Assembly (NCBI GenBank): GCA_015350385.1
Contig: WNKI01000001.1
Coordinates: 10,161,118-10,225,117 of the forward strand
DNA from: Aculops lycopersici
Lineage: Eukaryota > Arthropoda > Arachnida > Trombidiformes > Eriophyidae
DNA length: 64,000 nt
Reading direction: 5' to 3'
Positions within the stretch are counted from its first letter, which is position 1. Each line of letters begins with the position of its first letter. The notes under the pieces were generated by a model that was not told where the DNA came from, did no database searches, and worked only from the letters and a program-made list of their open reading frames with translations. Both the position numbers and the translations under genes were made by a program. Below, in pieces: positions 36,857-47,061 of the stretch.

Positions 36857-37933
36857 TTAATGAGATAACTTAGTAAAAATCCTCTCAAGATTGATAGAAT
36901 ACAATCTCTGCGATGGTATGATAGTTCTATTGTTAAGAAAGGCCATAAGTAGGTGTGACATTGTCAAACTATGTTCATCTCTCGGTGGGCAGTCTAAATC
37001 AGTGGTTTGTTCAGGAATAGAATCATTTGTATCAATATTTTGTTCCTCCAATTTCTCTTGTGAATTAGAATCTAGATAAGGTGTTTCGTAATCATGATCC
37101 TTAAGACTAGCAGCGCTATTCCTAGCTCGGATGGCCTTCTCGTCAGGTTGAGTCGGAGGGGCTTCTGAAATTTTGATACGTTTTGTTCTATTGATTGATC
37201 TAACAGAAGTCGTTGTTGTACAGGCATACTCGTATAAAGCTTGCGCCTCGTACAATCTAGATGGAAACAGACTGTCATTGTAGGCGTGGGTATCAACAAG
37301 AGAACTATTCATCTTGTTTGATTCTATTTGGTAAGGGTCATATTCGAGGAGAGACCCGAACAAGTTGAGAGAGTTTGTCAGGTAAGGATTGATCGACTTT
37401 ACTCCAATAGCATGCTTAAATCGATTTTCTCTTAGCCTATAGGCAGTTTTAGTGCAAATCAGCTCGGTAATAATGTTCTTGAGAAAGTGTTGTAAAGCTA
37501 GGTTGATGAACAAAGATACGTTGTCATTCGTAGATTCCAAACCCATTTCCCATGCTATAACAAATGTCTTCATGTGAGTTATCACTTTGCTTGGAAGACA
37601 TCTAATTTTAATATCATCGCTTGGTTCAGGCTTGAGTCGATTTTGGGAAGTGATGTCTGAGCCGTTGCTATACTTGCCGTCATTGTTGCAAGGTAGTTTG
37701 TGGCTTTGTAAGGAATTTGTTGTATTATTTGCACAATGATGAAAGAAAGCTAACCAAAACTTGTTGTGCTCAATGACAAAGTTCTCGGTAGTCAGTTGCT
37801 TTGCACTTTTGTCAAATTCTTCCTTGGAAATTGACCCACGAAACCATCTGCCCAAAAGTTGGACATAGATCTCGTAGTTGGGCCCCAATTTATCACGGAG
37901 CCTCTGCATCGACTCATTAAGGTCGCTTGACAT
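36857..37933 (-). CDS. TADA1: Transcriptional adapter 1 (SAGA subunit)
   Basis: A 358-residue protein. TADA1 is the histone-fold scaffold subunit of the SAGA co-activator complex in the nucleus. The N-terminal 65 residues match the family: a helix, then YVQLLGRWFRGSISKEEFDK, then LTTENFVIEHNKFWLAFFHHC. The middle holds the histone-fold-like helical region, and the C-terminal third is polar. No intron is required. The - strand poly(A) signal is TTTATT at 36853-36858, which overlaps the stop region. It is divergent from TBP across 420 bases, so the two share an upstream region. Confidence 0.8.
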   Translation of the reverse strand: MSSDLNESMQRLRDKLGPNYEIYVQLLGRWFRGSISKEEFDKSAKQLTTENFVIEHNKFWLAFFHHCANNTTNSLQSHKLPCNNDGKYSNGSDITSQNRLKPEPSDDIKIRCLPSKVITHMKTFVIAWEMGLESTNDNVSLFINLALQHFLKNIITELICTKTAYRLRENRFKHAIGVKSINPYLTNSLNLFGSLLEYDPYQIESNKMNSSLVDTHAYNDSLFPSRLYEAQALYEYACTTTTSVRSINRTKRIKISEAPPTQPDEKAIRARNSAASLKDHDYETPYLDSNSQEKLEEQNIDTNDSIPEQTTDLDCPPRDEHSLTMSHLLMAFLNNRTIIPSQRLYSINLERIFTKLSH

Positions 37934-38353
37934 TTCTCACTGATACTAGGGTTTCATCAAGATTCTCTATGTCTGTTACCGGTAATAGATAGATCGGGCT
38001 GTGCACTTGAGTCTGACTGAGATAATAACAAGTCAGAAGTTGTTGGTATTCTGTAAAGGAGTTGGCATTGTTGATGATGATTTGTATCTTTTTTGCAAGT
38101 GAGTTTTTGCCGCAAACCATGTGCGCTTATTAGACGCTCAGTGTGTTTTACCAACATCATCATGCAACTGGCAAAAACGCATTCGATTTTGCACTCAAGT
38201 CGCGCAAATCTAAGTGTCGTGCACCATTCACAAATATCAACAATCATTTCGGAATTCAACCAAAATCCTCAATATCTATTAAGTTAGATTAGAATTTCAC
38301 CTTGATAAATGCAGAAGACGAACAGTATTTTATGAATCATTGCAAATACAAAC
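37934..38353. promoter_or_regulatory. Shared upstream region of TADA1 and TBP
   Basis: The two ATGs face away from each other across 420 bases with no other gene between. The interval must hold both 5' untranslated regions and probably both promoters. I see no clear TATA box that I would defend. Confidence 0.4.
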
Positions 38354-39259
38354 ATGGACAGACCACCAATGGAGGATCCAGAGGCAGAGCATTTGGCTCA
38401 GCTTCAACTACAACTTGAAGCACCGCCATCGGTGAAACCAGACTCACCAGCCCCAATATTGTCACAACAACCTGCGTCTACAAGTTCAGCTGGCCAATCA
38501 ACTCCATCACACCAACCACATGATTCAATCCATGCCTCATCTTACCAGTCGCATTCGACCGGTGCGCCCGTCATCACATCGGCTGCTAGATCTCCATCCA
38601 CATCGACGCAACCACCAACCCCTGCACAACCCTCCTCAATAATCACATATCAACCATTTCAGTCAATTGGTACACCCGGGCCTCCTATGACACCAATTAC
38701 GCCACATTCTGTCGACGCCGGAATCGAACCCAAATTGCAGAATATAGTCTCCACCGTTAATTTAGGTTGCAAGTTAGACTTGAAGAAGATAGCTTTGCAT
38801 GCGAGAAACGCAGAGTACAATCCAAAGCGTTTCGCTGCTGTTATTATGAGAATAAGGGAACCCAGAACAACCGCACTCATCTTTAGTTCTGGTAAGATGG
38901 TCTGCACGGGGGCTAAAAGTGAGGACGAAAGCAGACTGGCCGCGAGAAAGTATGCACGTATTGTCCAGAAGTTGGGTTTCGATGCAAAATTCCTAGATTT
39001 CAAGATACAGAACATGGTTGGTAGTTGCGATGTAAAATTCCCCATTCGACTCGAAGGCTTAGTCCTAACTCATAGTCAATTCTCAAGTTACGAGCCAGAG
39101 CTATTCCCTGGCTTGATATACCGTATGGTCAAGCCAAGGATTGTATTGCTCATTTTTGTCTCCGGCAAAGTTGTCTTGACTGGAGCGAAAGTTCGAGGCG
39201 AAATCTTAGAAGCTTTTGAAGCTATTTACCCTATTCTCAAGGGATTTAGGAAACAGTAG
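38354..39259 (+). CDS. TBP: TATA-box-binding protein
   Basis: A 301-residue protein. TBP nucleates the pre-initiation complex for all three nuclear RNA polymerases. Residues 1-115 are a low-complexity P/Q/S/T-rich tail, as in other animals. From about residue 120 comes the DNA-binding saddle of two repeats: the first with IVSTVNLGCKLDLKKIALHA and SGKMVCTGAKSEDESRLAARK, the second with KIQNMVGSCDVKFPIRLEGL and SGKVVLTGAKVRGEILEAFE, ending LKGFRKQ. The core is nearly identical to that of vertebrates, so the assignment is secure. Single exon. AATAAA follows at about 39310. It converges with the JADE gene at 152 bases. Confidence 0.97.
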   Translation: MDRPPMEDPEAEHLAQLQLQLEAPPSVKPDSPAPILSQQPASTSSAGQSTPSHQPHDSIHASSYQSHSTGAPVITSAARSPSTSTQPPTPAQPSSIITYQPFQSIGTPGPPMTPITPHSVDAGIEPKLQNIVSTVNLGCKLDLKKIALHARNAEYNPKRFAAVIMRIREPRTTALIFSSGKMVCTGAKSEDESRLAARKYARIVQKLGFDAKFLDFKIQNMVGSCDVKFPIRLEGLVLTHSQFSSYEPELFPGLIYRMVKPRIVLLIFVSGKVVLTGAKVRGEILEAFEAIYPILKGFRKQ

Positions 39260-39411
39260 AGTAAGTTATACTCTCCCTCTCTATAATTATATATATATAT
39301 TGTTGTAAGAATAAATGTATTAAGTAACCAGTACGACCGAGGGCCTAAGGGGTCCCAGGATTTACTCAATCCATGAAAAGTTGTCATGTAATTGAGTATC
39401 CTATCAATCAA

Positions 39412-40503
39412 TTATTTATTCAACGGCTTACGTTGTTTTGCTGACGAGGTAGACTTTTTTGCTTTGACGTCGATAGGATTATCCTTATGATCTCCATCGA
39501 TCTGTGAAACAACCCATAGTGAGCAAGATACATGCGCCCAGTTATCGTCGGGGGTTCTCTTCATGGCACCATTCTTGTTCGGACAGAGAACACAGCTTGC
39601 CTTATCGACTCTGCCCAACTCTCGGCAGGGTTGACAATACCATTCACCGGCTGGAATTTCGTCTATATCATAACACGCTTGATGAACACAGACGTTACAG
39701 GTGTCACAAAAGATCATTTCATTTCCGTCTTCGCTATATGGACTACGACAAACATCACAAACTACTCCATCGTTGAATTCAATTCCTATCTTGTTATTCT
39801 TCATATTCTCGGCGCATTGTCGCTCGAGTTCTGTTATAACGTCTTCAATAAGGGTTTCTGGTATCGGTGGCAAACATGTTTGAGCCATTAAATTTTGCCA
39901 ACTGATGTCAATCAAATCTAGTTCATACCTAAGACACTCGGACGACCGCCGCACGTCTTTGATATATTCCTTGGGTAGCTTAGGTTGTGAGGTTTGCTTA
40001 GTGCTGGGTGTATGCTCCAATTGAGATCCTGATGGTTTGTGTTTCACTGGAGTTGTGGGTATTGTGCTTTGTTTAGAACTTTTTGATGGAGCCAGCAGCC
40101 TGAAACTTGCCGATGGAAGGGCATCGGGATTCACCGGTACCTGCACCCCCTTTTCCCATTCCTCTTTCCAATGGTCGGTGATTGTTATATAATCTGACTC
40201 ATTCAACTGCTCCGAATCAGCCATCTTCATCGCAGAGATCAAATCTTTCCTAAATAATTCGGCGGGCTTCTTGCGATAACCAAAATTATAGATTCTAGTC
40301 GAGTCTTTAAGCTTCAGGCTCGGGTTCAGGGGATCTTGCGCGGAAGAGGTTGCGGCGGCATGATTGAGGTCGTGCCTGTTTCGCTTAGGATAGTGGCCGA
40401 ACCCATTGGCCTCGTCCTCGCTTGAGCAATGCGAGTTAGATCGGCTATTTTGCCTTGTCCGTTTGAGTGATGTGACTTTGGACTGCTCGAGAGTTTCTCT
40501 CAT
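39412..40503 (-). CDS. JADE: JADE-family PHD-finger protein, truncated inside the second zinc domain
   Basis: A 363-residue protein. JADE proteins are scaffolds of the HBO1 histone acetyltransferase complex. The N-terminal region has the JADE strings IYNFGYRKKPAELFRKDLIS and DHWKEEWEKGVQVPVNPDAL. The EPL1-like segment follows, then a complete PHD finger from CDVCRSPYSEDGNEMIFCDTC to GEWYCQPC. The extended PHD begins normally (CVLCPNKNGAMKR, WAHVSCSLWV) but ends about 30 residues later in a basic tail, without the second half of its zinc ligands and without the usual downstream region. AATAAA (as TTTATT at 39415-39420) lies within the last two codons. A 5' splice string GTAAGC sits just before it (39431 downward), so a longer spliced form is conceivable, but the DNA beyond is occupied by TBP on the other strand and I find no continuation. 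Confidence 0.85.
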   Translation of the reverse strand: MRETLEQSKVTSLKRTRQNSRSNSHCSSEDEANGFGHYPKRNRHDLNHAAATSSAQDPLNPSLKLKDSTRIYNFGYRKKPAELFRKDLISAMKMADSEQLNESDYITITDHWKEEWEKGVQVPVNPDALPSASFRLLAPSKSSKQSTIPTTPVKHKPSGSQLEHTPSTKQTSQPKLPKEYIKDVRRSSECLRYELDLIDISWQNLMAQTCLPPIPETLIEDVITELERQCAENMKNNKIGIEFNDGVVCDVCRSPYSEDGNEMIFCDTCNVCVHQACYDIDEIPAGEWYCQPCRELGRVDKASCVLCPNKNGAMKRTPDDNWAHVSCSLWVVSQIDGDHKDNPIDVKAKKSTSSAKQRKPLNK

Positions 40504-41334
40504 CTCGTGGCGGGTGGGGGTAGTTTTTGGCGAGAGTTGATAAAATGCAACGGTAATGATGACTTGAACTAGATCAGCGAACTCGATTGTGAGTCAGTTG
40601 TCGCCGGGTCATCTCGTTTTAATGGGTTAATCCTAGTCGATGGTTTTGATACACAATATTCAAGGTCAGCCGAGATAGAGAGTCAGGGATTTGCGCGTTG
40701 ACCCGAGGTCACTAATATGAGGCTTGGGATGAAATAGGTACCTACCTCGTAGTCGGCCAATAGAAACTCAGATAACGACTTGGGCTTCCTGGGGCTGACT
40801 GAATAAAGTTGCATAAATAAGCTAAAATAAAAACAAATCCTATTGTCGGTGTTGTCGGCGGCTATGCTTTTCCCTCTGTCAAAAAAGCAGCGAGAGAGGC
40901 GACGAGGGGGCGAAAGAGCGATCCGCTGCCAGAGCGGCTGGTGGCGCGCCACTGAATCGAGCCGAGCCGAGGCATCATGGAAATGGATCCGTGGGGAGGG
41001 AAGCGCTGCTTTTCCCCGACGGGCGCAGCAAGTGTGCGTCAGATGGCGCCTGAGGCTTTAGAAATGTTAGGAGTGGTTTTTGGGCGCTCTTGTTACGTTG
41101 GCGTCATCGTCCTTTTCGCTGGCCGAAATGGCCGCCGTCGAGTCTCTCGCTAATACAACTGGTTGATCTGTCTGCTTCTGTGTGCCGAACAACATTGCAG
41201 AAGGCAGCGATATTGTTCCAGCATCCGACTGGCGAGGGGGCAGCCAGTGGAGTTGACGTTTAGAAATGGGACTTGGTGTGAATGTTTTGTGTTGTGCAAG
41301 AGCTGCACTTGCAGGATTTTCGCAAGAGTTTTGC

Positions 41335-41371
<37 letters not shown>

Positions 41372-42024
41372 TAGNNNNNNNNNNNNNNNNNNNNNNNNNN
41401 NNNNNNNNNNNNNNNNNNNNNNNNNNNNNNNNNNNNNNNNNNNNNNNNNNNNNNNNNNNNNNNNNNNNNNNNNNNNNNNNNNNNNNNNNNNNNNNNNNNN
41501 NNNNNNNNNNNNNNNNNNNNNNNNNNNNNNNNNNNNNNNNNNNNNNNNNNNNNNNNNNNNNNNNNNNNNNNNNNNNNNNNNNNNNNNNNNNNNNNNNNNN
41601 NNNNNNNNNNNNNNNNNNNNNNNNNNNNNNNNNNNNNNNNNNNNNNNNNNNNNNNNNNNNNNNNNNNNNNNNNNNNNNNNNNNNNNNNNNNNNNNNNNNN
41701 NNNNNNNNNNNNNNNNNNNNNNNNNNNNNNNNNNNNNNNNNNNNNNNNNNNNNNNNNNNNNNNNNNNNNNNNNNNNNNNNNNNNNNNNNNNNNNNNNNNN
41801 NNNNNNNNNNNNNNNNNNNNNNNNNNNNNNNNNNNNNNNNNNNNNNNNNNNNNNNNNNNNNNNNNNNNNNNNNNNNNNNNNNNNNNNNNNNNNNNNNNNN
41901 NNNNNNNNNNNNNNNNNNNNNNNNNNNNNNNNNNNNNNNNNNNNNNNNNNNNNNNNNNNNNNNNNNNNNNNNNNNNNNNNNNNNNNNNNNNNNNNNNNNN
42001 NNNNNNNNNNNNNNNNNNNNNNNN

Positions 42025-42064
<40 letters not shown>

Positions 42065-42916
42065 TTCAGAAGGCGAGCGTATGAGACACATTCATACTCA
42101 AACTCTCCGCTTGCCTCGAGTTTTAGACTTGTGTTATGCCACAATGGAATGAAAACTGTTTCCCTGCCTCGACGACAACGACGACGACAGCGACGGAGTT
42201 CTTAACTGTTGTGCTTGGTATTTTTCACTGTTACTAATGACTTAGCATTAGGAAATTTCACAACTACCATACCAACAGCATGCATGTCTTGTATTATTAA
42301 AGTCTTAATTTAAGATCATTATTTTTATTATCACAACCAATTTGATATCATCTATTGCACAAAACATAACCAGCGTCCACGACCAAACAATTAGAGACAA
42401 CTGTCTATCTGGCGTCGCACTGGCAACCTATAGCCAACAAAACTTCAAGGACTCGGCCGGCCAGATTAACTGGACATGCTGAGGCCAGAGGCTTTGCAGC
42501 TCGACAGTCATAAATTTGAGACACTGGGAAACTCAGGATAAGATTCAAGTAACACTATTTTATGTTCCAGTTCTCAGCAGCTGCAATACAAGAAGCATCA
42601 ATTCAGTAGGTCGTGATCATCGACAACTCGAATCGCATGTTCAGTAGCACTAAAATCAACAACAATATCGATGTTCTCTCTTATCACCATGCGAAACATC
42701 CATTCTAGTTAAAGGAGAGCAAATATTTTAGACAGCAACTATTAACCAAGTTTTAGATGAATTTTAAGCAATACCCAATAACAAATGCAATCAATTTTAT
42801 TGTCATACTTTTATCCCTAACTCAACATATTATTACATAACAGAACAGCGAAGCGCTAATTTTTACTAACCACATCACTATTGCATTGTATTTAAACCAA
42901 AATCAACGGCAAAAAG
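40504..42916. other. Intergenic region between JADE and kinesin, with gap
   Basis: Divergent 5' flanks. A GC-rich patch near 40900-41050 may be a promoter or first exon. Bases 41337-41368 and 42029-42060 are (GA)n flanking a 650-base run of N at 41375-42024. No supportable gene. Confidence 0.6.
41337..42060. repeat. (GA)n microsatellite with 650-base assembly gap
   Basis: GA repeats lead into TACTAG, the gap, then AGTA and GA repeats again. As with the gap at 4.8 kb, assembly failed at a dinucleotide tract. Confidence 0.95.
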
Positions 42917-45841
42917 ATGAACTCCAACCCAAGCGAGTGTAATATTAAGGTGGTGTGCCGGTTCAGGCCTCTAAATCCTTCAGAGAAAAGTACTGGGTCG
43001 CAAGAGATTGTCAGCTTTCCGCCCGGCTCTAGGGAGTCGGTGAATATCCGCGGCAAGACCTACCTATTTGATCGCGTTTTCGGGCCTGGAGCAAATCAAG
43101 CTCAAGTGTACGAGGAAGCTGCCAAGCCTATTGTCAAGGATGTTCTTAGTGGTTATAATGGAACCATATTTGCCTACGGTCAAACCTCCAGTGGTAAGAC
43201 CCACACCATGGAAGGTGCAATTGGCGACGATGCAGGCGAGGGTATTATTCCCAGGATTGTCAACGACATCTTCCAGTATATCTTCACCATGGAGGAGAAG
43301 GTAGAATTTCACATCAAGGTCTCATATTTCGAGATCTACATGGACAAAATCAAAGATTTATTGGACATAAGCAAGGATAATCTAACAGTCCATGAGGACA
43401 AAAATAGAGTGCCTTTTGTTAAAGGAGCATCTGAACGTTTCGTATGCAATCCAGACGAGGTGATGGCTTTGATCGAAGAGGGTAAACAAAACAGGCACAT
43501 ATCAGTGACCAATATGAACGAGCACTCATCTAGAAGTCATTCAGTTTTCCTTATCAATGTCAAGCAAGAGAATGAAGAAACACAGAAGCAACTGACGGGA
43601 AAGCTATATCTCGTCGATCTCGCGGGTTCTGAGAAGGTTAGCAAAACTGGAGCAGAGGGTCAAACACTAGATGAAGCTAAGAATATTAACAAGTCGCTAT
43701 CAGCTTTAGGAAATGTTATTTCTGCCTTAGCAGAGGGAAACAAATCTCACATACCATACCGTGATAGTAAGCTCACTCGTATCCTACAAGAGTCTTTGGG
43801 AGGTAACTCAAGAACTACCATTATTATTTGCGGTTCGCCTGCCTCATACAACGAATATGAAACTAAATCTACCTTAGAATTCGGTCGTCGTGCTAAGACC
43901 ATCAAGAACACTGTAATTGTCAACGAAGTACTAACAGCTGAAGAATGGAAGCGGAGATACGAGAAGGAGCGAGATAAGGCTATTAAACTGAGGGGTCAAT
44001 TAAGCCGCGCCGAGGCGGAACTAACCAGGTGGCGGGGAGGCGAAGCTGTGCCTCAAGACGAGCAGCTGAACTTGCGAGACCAGGATGTATCCAATCTTAG
44101 CGAATCTGTTCAGGACCTCAATCTCTTCCAAGCTCCACCCGCTGGTGGACTCTCTCAAGAAGAGCGCATGCGAATGGAAGAGATGAGAACAAGACTTTAT
44201 GCTCAGTTAGATGACAAGGAAGAGGAGATTTCTCGCCAGTCTAACCAGATAGATCGCCTCAAATCGCAGCTGCACGAGCAAGAGGAATTACTAACTCTGA
44301 CTAAGAAGCGCTACGAGCAGGCTGCTTACGATTGTAAGGAGACCAAGAGCGAGGTTAGTCGGCTAATCCAGGCACTAACAGAATTGGCTCAAAACTTTTA
44401 CGAAAAAGAAGCTCAACTGAAGGAGAAGATAGACCAACTAGACCAGGTGAACAAGGAGCTAACTACTAGAAGTAGTACCATGAACAGCGTCCAAGCAGAG
44501 CTCGATCAGATCAAAGAATCAAGCAATGTTCAACTCAGGCGGCTTGGTGAGATGCTGACAAACTTCCTTAAAGAGTTGAATGATATCGGCGAAGTACTAG
44601 GCACAACACCTGCATCTAACAATATCGAACCTCTGAGCGCGAGTTTTGCCGACCCCTCAACTCCGCCTCAGGAAATCAGCAATAGACTAGAGGATGAATT
44701 TACTGTTGCACGACTCTATATCAACAAGATGAAATCCGAGGTCAAGACTCTATCTGTCAAGTGTAGCCAATTGAATAGCTTTAACCAGGAAAACACTAAG
44801 AAACTCCAAGCAACCGAGCGTGAGCTTGATGAACTGAAGTTGTCTTTGACCCAGCACGAGGCGAAGACAGCCACTATGCAAGCAACAATTCGCGAGATTG
44901 AGAACAAAAAACGCGCACTCGAGGAATCTGTCGATCAACTTCGTGAAGAATGCGCCAAGTTAAAGGCTCAAGAGGAAATGCATATTATGACTAGCGAGGA
45001 ACGCGAGAAGGAGAAGGATTCCGCTGAGCAAATCAAGGCTGCCCTCGAAACCCAGATTGAGAAGCATCGTGAGGCTCACCAGAAGCAGCTTTCCGAGCTC
45101 AGGGATGAAATTGCTGCTAAGGAGGCAGCCATTGACCAGCTGAAGGATGCAAATCAAAAGTTTGTCTTGGCCCAGGAGAAGAATCAGATCGACCTCGATA
45201 GGCTTAGAGAGGAAGTGGAGCAGAAGACGGCTAAGCTTGAGGAGTTGACCATCATGAGTGATCGCCGAGAGCAAGCGCATGAGGATCTCAAGGGACTACA
45301 AGAGACAGTTACTAGAGAGTTGCAGACGTTGAATCGTCTCCGAAAGATGTTCGTACAAGACATGCTGACTAGTGTTAGAAGGTCGGCGGCTGGTGAGGAT
45401 ATAGATATTGGCGGCTCGCAAATCCAGCAAGAGAAAATCTCATTCCTCGAAAACAATCTCGATAGGCTCACAACCGTCCACAAGGAACTTGTAACTGCCC
45501 ATTCCGAATTAGAACGGGAAAAGCCTAAGCTTGAGCAAAAGGTTAAAGGTTGCGAGGAGCTTATTGAATCCCTAAAGCAGAGACTCCGCGAATCCGAGAA
45601 GGAGCGCCAGAGATACCAGAACGAGGCGAGCCGAATTCGCGAGATGATGCAGAAGAGTCACATGTCAACACGTGCTGCTGCCCAGATAGGTAAGTTCAAC
45701 TTATATACCCAGAGTGAACCTTTTGATCATGCTTATGGGCCACATACTAATTGTCTTAATGTTCCATTTCACTCCAAATTAGCTAAACCGATCCGAGCCG
45801 GACAGTCTGGAATAATCAATCGGCCTGCAGCCGTCAAATGA
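42917..45841 (+). CDS. KIF5: Kinesin-1 heavy chain (two exons)
   Basis: The plus-end-directed microtubule motor that carries vesicles and mitochondria. Exon 1 is 42917-45689, the intron 45690-45782 (93 bases, donor GTAAGT, acceptor AAATTAG), exon 2 45783-45841, giving 943 residues. The motor domain has P-loop GQTSSGKT (88-95), switch I NMNEHSSRSHS near 200, switch II DLAGSE near 233 and the neck linker near 325-340. A long coiled coil follows from about residue 400. Splicing joins AAQI to AKPIRAG and so restores QIAKPIR, the conserved tail autoinhibitory motif. The intron length is divisible by three and it contains no stop, so the unspliced frame stays open and would insert 31 residues between QI and AKP. 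Poly(A) signal AATAAA is just after the stop, near 45851. This is the conventional kinesin, not a KIF variant. Confidence 0.95.
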   Translation: MNSNPSECNIKVVCRFRPLNPSEKSTGSQEIVSFPPGSRESVNIRGKTYLFDRVFGPGANQAQVYEEAAKPIVKDVLSGYNGTIFAYGQTSSGKTHTMEGAIGDDAGEGIIPRIVNDIFQYIFTMEEKVEFHIKVSYFEIYMDKIKDLLDISKDNLTVHEDKNRVPFVKGASERFVCNPDEVMALIEEGKQNRHISVTNMNEHSSRSHSVFLINVKQENEETQKQLTGKLYLVDLAGSEKVSKTGAEGQTLDEAKNINKSLSALGNVISALAEGNKSHIPYRDSKLTRILQESLGGNSRTTIIICGSPASYNEYETKSTLEFGRRAKTIKNTVIVNEVLTAEEWKRRYEKERDKAIKLRGQLSRAEAELTRWRGGEAVPQDEQLNLRDQDVSNLSESVQDLNLFQAPPAGGLSQEERMRMEEMRTRLYAQLDDKEEEISRQSNQIDRLKSQLHEQEELLTLTKKRYEQAAYDCKETKSEVSRLIQALTELAQNFYEKEAQLKEKIDQLDQVNKELTTRSSTMNSVQAELDQIKESSNVQLRRLGEMLTNFLKELNDIGEVLGTTPASNNIEPLSASFADPSTPPQEISNRLEDEFTVARLYINKMKSEVKTLSVKCSQLNSFNQENTKKLQATERELDELKLSLTQHEAKTATMQATIREIENKKRALEESVDQLREECAKLKAQEEMHIMTSEEREKEKDSAEQIKAALETQIEKHREAHQKQLSELRDEIAAKEAAIDQLKDANQKFVLAQEKNQIDLDRLREEVEQKTAKLEELTIMSDRREQAHEDLKGLQETVTRELQTLNRLRKMFVQDMLTSVRRSAAGEDIDIGGSQIQQEKISFLENNLDRLTTVHKELVTAHSELEREKPKLEQKVKGCEELIESLKQRLRESEKERQRYQNEASRIREMMQKSHMSTRAAAQIGKFNLYTQSEPFDHAYGPHTNCLNVPFHSKLAKPIRAGQSGIINRPAAVK

Positions 45842-46503
45842 AGTGCAAATAAATGACTGACATGATTTAGGTCTGACTCAGTGACTGAGTGATCTGTTCG
45901 GAATACACTGGTCCATGTTCCTTGTTGATTCCCTGCTTCACCTGAAACTTTCAAGTGATGCATGACCGAGACAGTTTACCGTTAAAAATTCAACCTTGGG
46001 GTAGATGACAGACCTCGAAGTTCGTAACAGAGTGATTCAAGGTTCGGTAAGCTGGAATAGAAGTCTTGAATCTTCCAAGTCGTTTCTCTGTGTCATGTTG
46101 TTTACTCTTGCGTTTGGACTTTCTCCCACTAATCATAGTAGGATAGTTCGATACACAGGGTCAAATTGTTCAGCGAGTAAGCTTATTGCTTGCCTCTGCA
46201 CTTCTTTTTATGAACTATACGCTCTTTCGGAATGCTGCGAATCTGATTGCAAAGTGTTGCAATGCGCTCATCTTTTATCTAATTTACAACAACAATGATG
46301 AATCATCTTAGTGAAATCGAAACACATGAGACAGTTGGAGAGTAGAACTCGCCTAAATTTCTGGTATATACTTGAGCAACTTTGAGGGACTTCGAGAGCT
46401 CGCTCGTGCTTCATGCGTCGGGTGATAAACACGCGCACGAGGGGAGAACAAAATACCAAGAGTTCTGATTTGATTCGGTCATATAACAGGTCAATTTATC
46501 AAG
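45842..46503. other. Intergenic region between kinesin and the RMI1-like gene
   Basis: 660 bases holding the kinesin 3' untranslated region and the 5' flank of the next gene. I see no other gene. Confidence 0.5.
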
Positions 46504-47061
46504 ATGAAGCGCTCTTATGACGAAATGGCGACAGCTCTAAGCACATTACCTCAATCGATAACACAGGAGTCCAGGATTTTCAAATCATCTCTCACGGGGA
46601 CCCACCGGCTTCGTATAATTAGCGCTCTTGATATAAGCAAGCCAAAGGACAAGCCAATTGACGAAATAGACGAACCCGAGGAGGAACAAGACGCTTACCA
46701 AAAAAAGCTTGAGAAGAACAACCAAAGAATGATACAACTGGAGCTTTCAGATATCTATGGTGCCAAGATAAATGCCGTAGAAACAGAACAAATAGATCTC
46801 ATGACCAACTTGAAGCCCAATTGGACCGTTGAAATTGTCGGTCCTGTTGACATCCGATGTGGAAATATAATGCTCGGAAAGAAAAACATAAAATCCGTTC
46901 AGCCTCCATTCGAAAATGATATTGAGAACAACCCGGTACCTCCACAGCCTTTGATCACAGCACAACCTGCTCAAGCTAGATCAAATCCAGTACCAGTTAT
47001 TGACCTGGAAGAGGAGTGGGATGAAGACTGGGACGAGGATCCTTGCATTACTATAGATTAA
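46504..47061 (+). CDS. RMI1-like OB-fold protein
   Basis: A 185-residue protein. Residues about 75-140 resemble the first OB-fold of RMI1 and the related N-terminus of TDRD3: LELSDIYGAKINAVE, then LKPNWTVEIVGPVDIRCGNI, then MLGKKNIKSVQ. In RMI1 this fold binds topoisomerase III alpha and supports dissolution of recombination intermediates. The C-terminal end is strongly acidic (EEEWDEDWDED). The protein is far shorter than animal RMI1 (about 600 residues) and lacks the second OB-fold. The Tudor domain that would mark TDRD3 is also absent. The stop codon overlaps a poly(A) signal (AATAAA at 47060-47065), so no longer 3' form is likely. It converges with RPL29 at 60 bases. The fold call is better supported than the choice between RMI1 and a TDRD3 relative. 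Confidence 0.5.
   Translation: MKRSYDEMATALSTLPQSITQESRIFKSSLTGTHRLRIISALDISKPKDKPIDEIDEPEEEQDAYQKKLEKNNQRMIQLELSDIYGAKINAVETEQIDLMTNLKPNWTVEIVGPVDIRCGNIMLGKKNIKSVQPPFENDIENNPVPPQPLITAQPAQARSNPVPVIDLEEEWDEDWDEDPCITID

Noticed and set aside
37957..38259. 100-codon - strand frame between TADA1 and TBP, considered as a continuation of JADE
   Set aside because: No zinc ligands or JADE-like strings, and no acceptor site in a fitting position.
41150..42144. Long frames across the N gap at 41.4-42.0 kb
   Set aside because: Same reason as for the first gap.
43064..45483. Open frames on the - strand inside the kinesin gene
   Set aside because: Antisense shadows of a well-identified coding exon.
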